Shown piece by piece: positions 5,912-6,458 of a stretch of DNA of 6,458 nt. The stretch covers positions 1 to 6,458 of the forward strand of contig QIDJ01000048.1 in assembly GCA_003228395.1 (NCBI GenBank). Reading direction: 5' to 3'. A model generated the notes under the pieces. The model saw nothing but the letters and a program-made list of their open reading frames with translations. It made no database searches and was not told the origin of the DNA. The first letter of the stretch is position 1, and the number at the start of each line of letters is the position of its first letter. The DNA comes from Flammeovirgaceae bacterium. Lineage in GTDB: Bacteria; Bacteroidota; Bacteroidia; Cytophagales; Cyclobacteriaceae. The position numbers and the translations under genes were made by a program.

Positions 5912-5946
5912 AAGTACCAATATCACCCCCGCCCATAAGACGGGCG
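5912..5946 (+). repeat. Diverged hairpin repeat R6 with a different stem
   Basis: It begins AAGTACCAATATCACCCCC, the first 10 nt identical to R2, but the hairpin is CGCCC (5930-5934), loop ATAAGAC, GGGCG (5942-5946) instead of CCCCCTC/GAGGGGG. Prefix and position suggest a related repeat subtype. It lies 37 nt before the hsdM start. Confidence 0.55.
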
Positions 5947-5949
5947 ACC

Positions 5950-5980
5950 TTTGTGTTTAAATGAATACGTCTTATTTTAG
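5950..5980 (+). promoter_or_regulatory. Candidate promoter of hsdM
   Basis: TTTG (5950-5953), 19-nt spacer, TATTTTAG (5973-5980), one mismatch to TAnnTTTG and the same spacing as the two candidates on the minus strand. The box ends only 3 nt before the hsdM ATG, so a transcript from here would be leaderless or nearly so, which lowers confidence. Confidence 0.25.
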
Positions 5981-5983
5981 AAC

Positions 5984-6458
5984 ATGCTTACACCCGAACT
6001 CAAATCACAAATCAATAAACTCTGGGACAAGTTCTGGAGCGGGGGCATCAGCAACCCGCTCACCGCCATCGAGCAGATCAGCTACCTGCTGTTTATGCGG
6101 CGGCTCGATGACCTGGACCTGAATGCGAAAAAGAAAGCCGGATTTTCCGGTGAAGCCTATGCCTCCGTGTTTGAAGGGAAATACCAGGTACCCAATTCCG
6201 ATGTGGTCATTGACAAGGAAAAACTCCGCTGGAGCCATTTCAAGCAGATGGAAGGCGGTGAGATGCTCGTACACGTGCAAACCAAAGTATTTCCGTTTAT
6301 CAAAGAACTGAACAGCCGGGGCACGGCCTTTGCCCGCCACATGAGCGACGCCGTTTTTATCATTCCCAAAGCTTCGTTGCTCGTGGAAGCCATCACCGCT
6401 CTGGACAAATTATACGAAACCATCGAACGCGACGCCGGCGAAGGGCAGACCTTCCAGG
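5984..6458 (+). CDS. hsdM: Type I restriction-modification methylase subunit HsdM, N-terminal part
   Basis: The first 158 residues of HsdM, running off the right edge without a stop. The N-terminal HsdM helical domain is clear: INKLWDKFWSGG (10-21), NPLTAIEQISYLLFMRRLDDLD (24-45), and LRWSHFKQM (81-89). The catalytic adenine N6-methylase domain (SAM-binding and NPPF motifs) would lie beyond the window. HsdM with HsdS methylates the target, and with HsdR forms the restriction complex. The start is ATG 5984; an ATG at 5961 is out of frame. It is separated from the hsdR stop by 917 nt occupied by repeats and DUF559, so co-transcription with hsdR is uncertain. Confidence 0.93.
   Translation, partial: MLTPELKSQINKLWDKFWSGGISNPLTAIEQISYLLFMRRLDDLDLNAKKKAGFSGEAYASVFEGKYQVPNSDVVIDKEKLRWSHFKQMEGGEMLVHVQTKVFPFIKELNSRGTAFARHMSDAVFIIPKASLLVEAITALDKLYETIERDAGEGQTFQ

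Noticed and set aside
6005..6423. ORFs of 111 and 88 codons (minus) and 62 codons (plus, 6123-6311) inside hsdM
   Set aside because: They are out of frame with, or antisense to, the clear HsdM N-terminal sequence.

Overview
The window looks like chromosomal DNA of a member of the Bacteroidota. This rests on three candidate promoters of the TTTG-N19-TAnnTT type, mostly weak or absent Shine-Dalgarno sequences, a LemA/DUF3137 pair, and G/C-rich hairpin repeats of a kind familiar to me from that phylum (the antisense reading gives spurious 'PPPNPLGEGD' peptides). The genus cannot be fixed from the sequence.

Left part (1-2050), minus strand: an unrecognised partial ORF at the edge, lemA (189-746), a DUF3137 membrane protein gene (840-1841) and, overlapping its start, a 50-codon mini-ORF (1831-1983). 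The first 27 residues of the mini-ORF match the N-terminus of LemA at 16 positions. lemA and the mini-ORF also share an upstream element: an exact 13-nt match (799-811 and 2038-2050), followed at identical N19 spacing by a TAnnTTAA box. This suggests a duplicated lemA promoter and 5' end, with the second copy now acting as a truncated leader in front of DUF3137.

Right part (2241-6458), plus strand: a type I restriction-modification locus. The hsdR frame (2241-5066) is of the EcoEI type but carries two in-frame stops, TAG at 3906 and TAA at 3945. They separate the nuclease and motor half from the C-terminal subunit-contact half, and an ATG with a GAGAGG sequence 7 nt upstream follows directly. 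hsdM starts at 5984 and runs off the right edge.

Between hsdR and hsdM lies a repeat-rich insert. It contains six copies of a hairpin repeat (consensus start AAGTACCNNTGTCCCCCTC, hairpin CCCCCTC-loop-GAGGGGG). One head-to-head pair brackets a DUF559 nuclease-fold gene: the left copy ends at its start codon and supplies a GGAGG sequence, and the right, inverted copy encodes its last residues and stop. A 125-bp block with two of the repeats and an AT-rich spacer occurs twice, exactly 660 nt apart. The DUF559 gene plus terminal hairpins looks like a small mobile cassette and is the strongest candidate for a poorly described system here.
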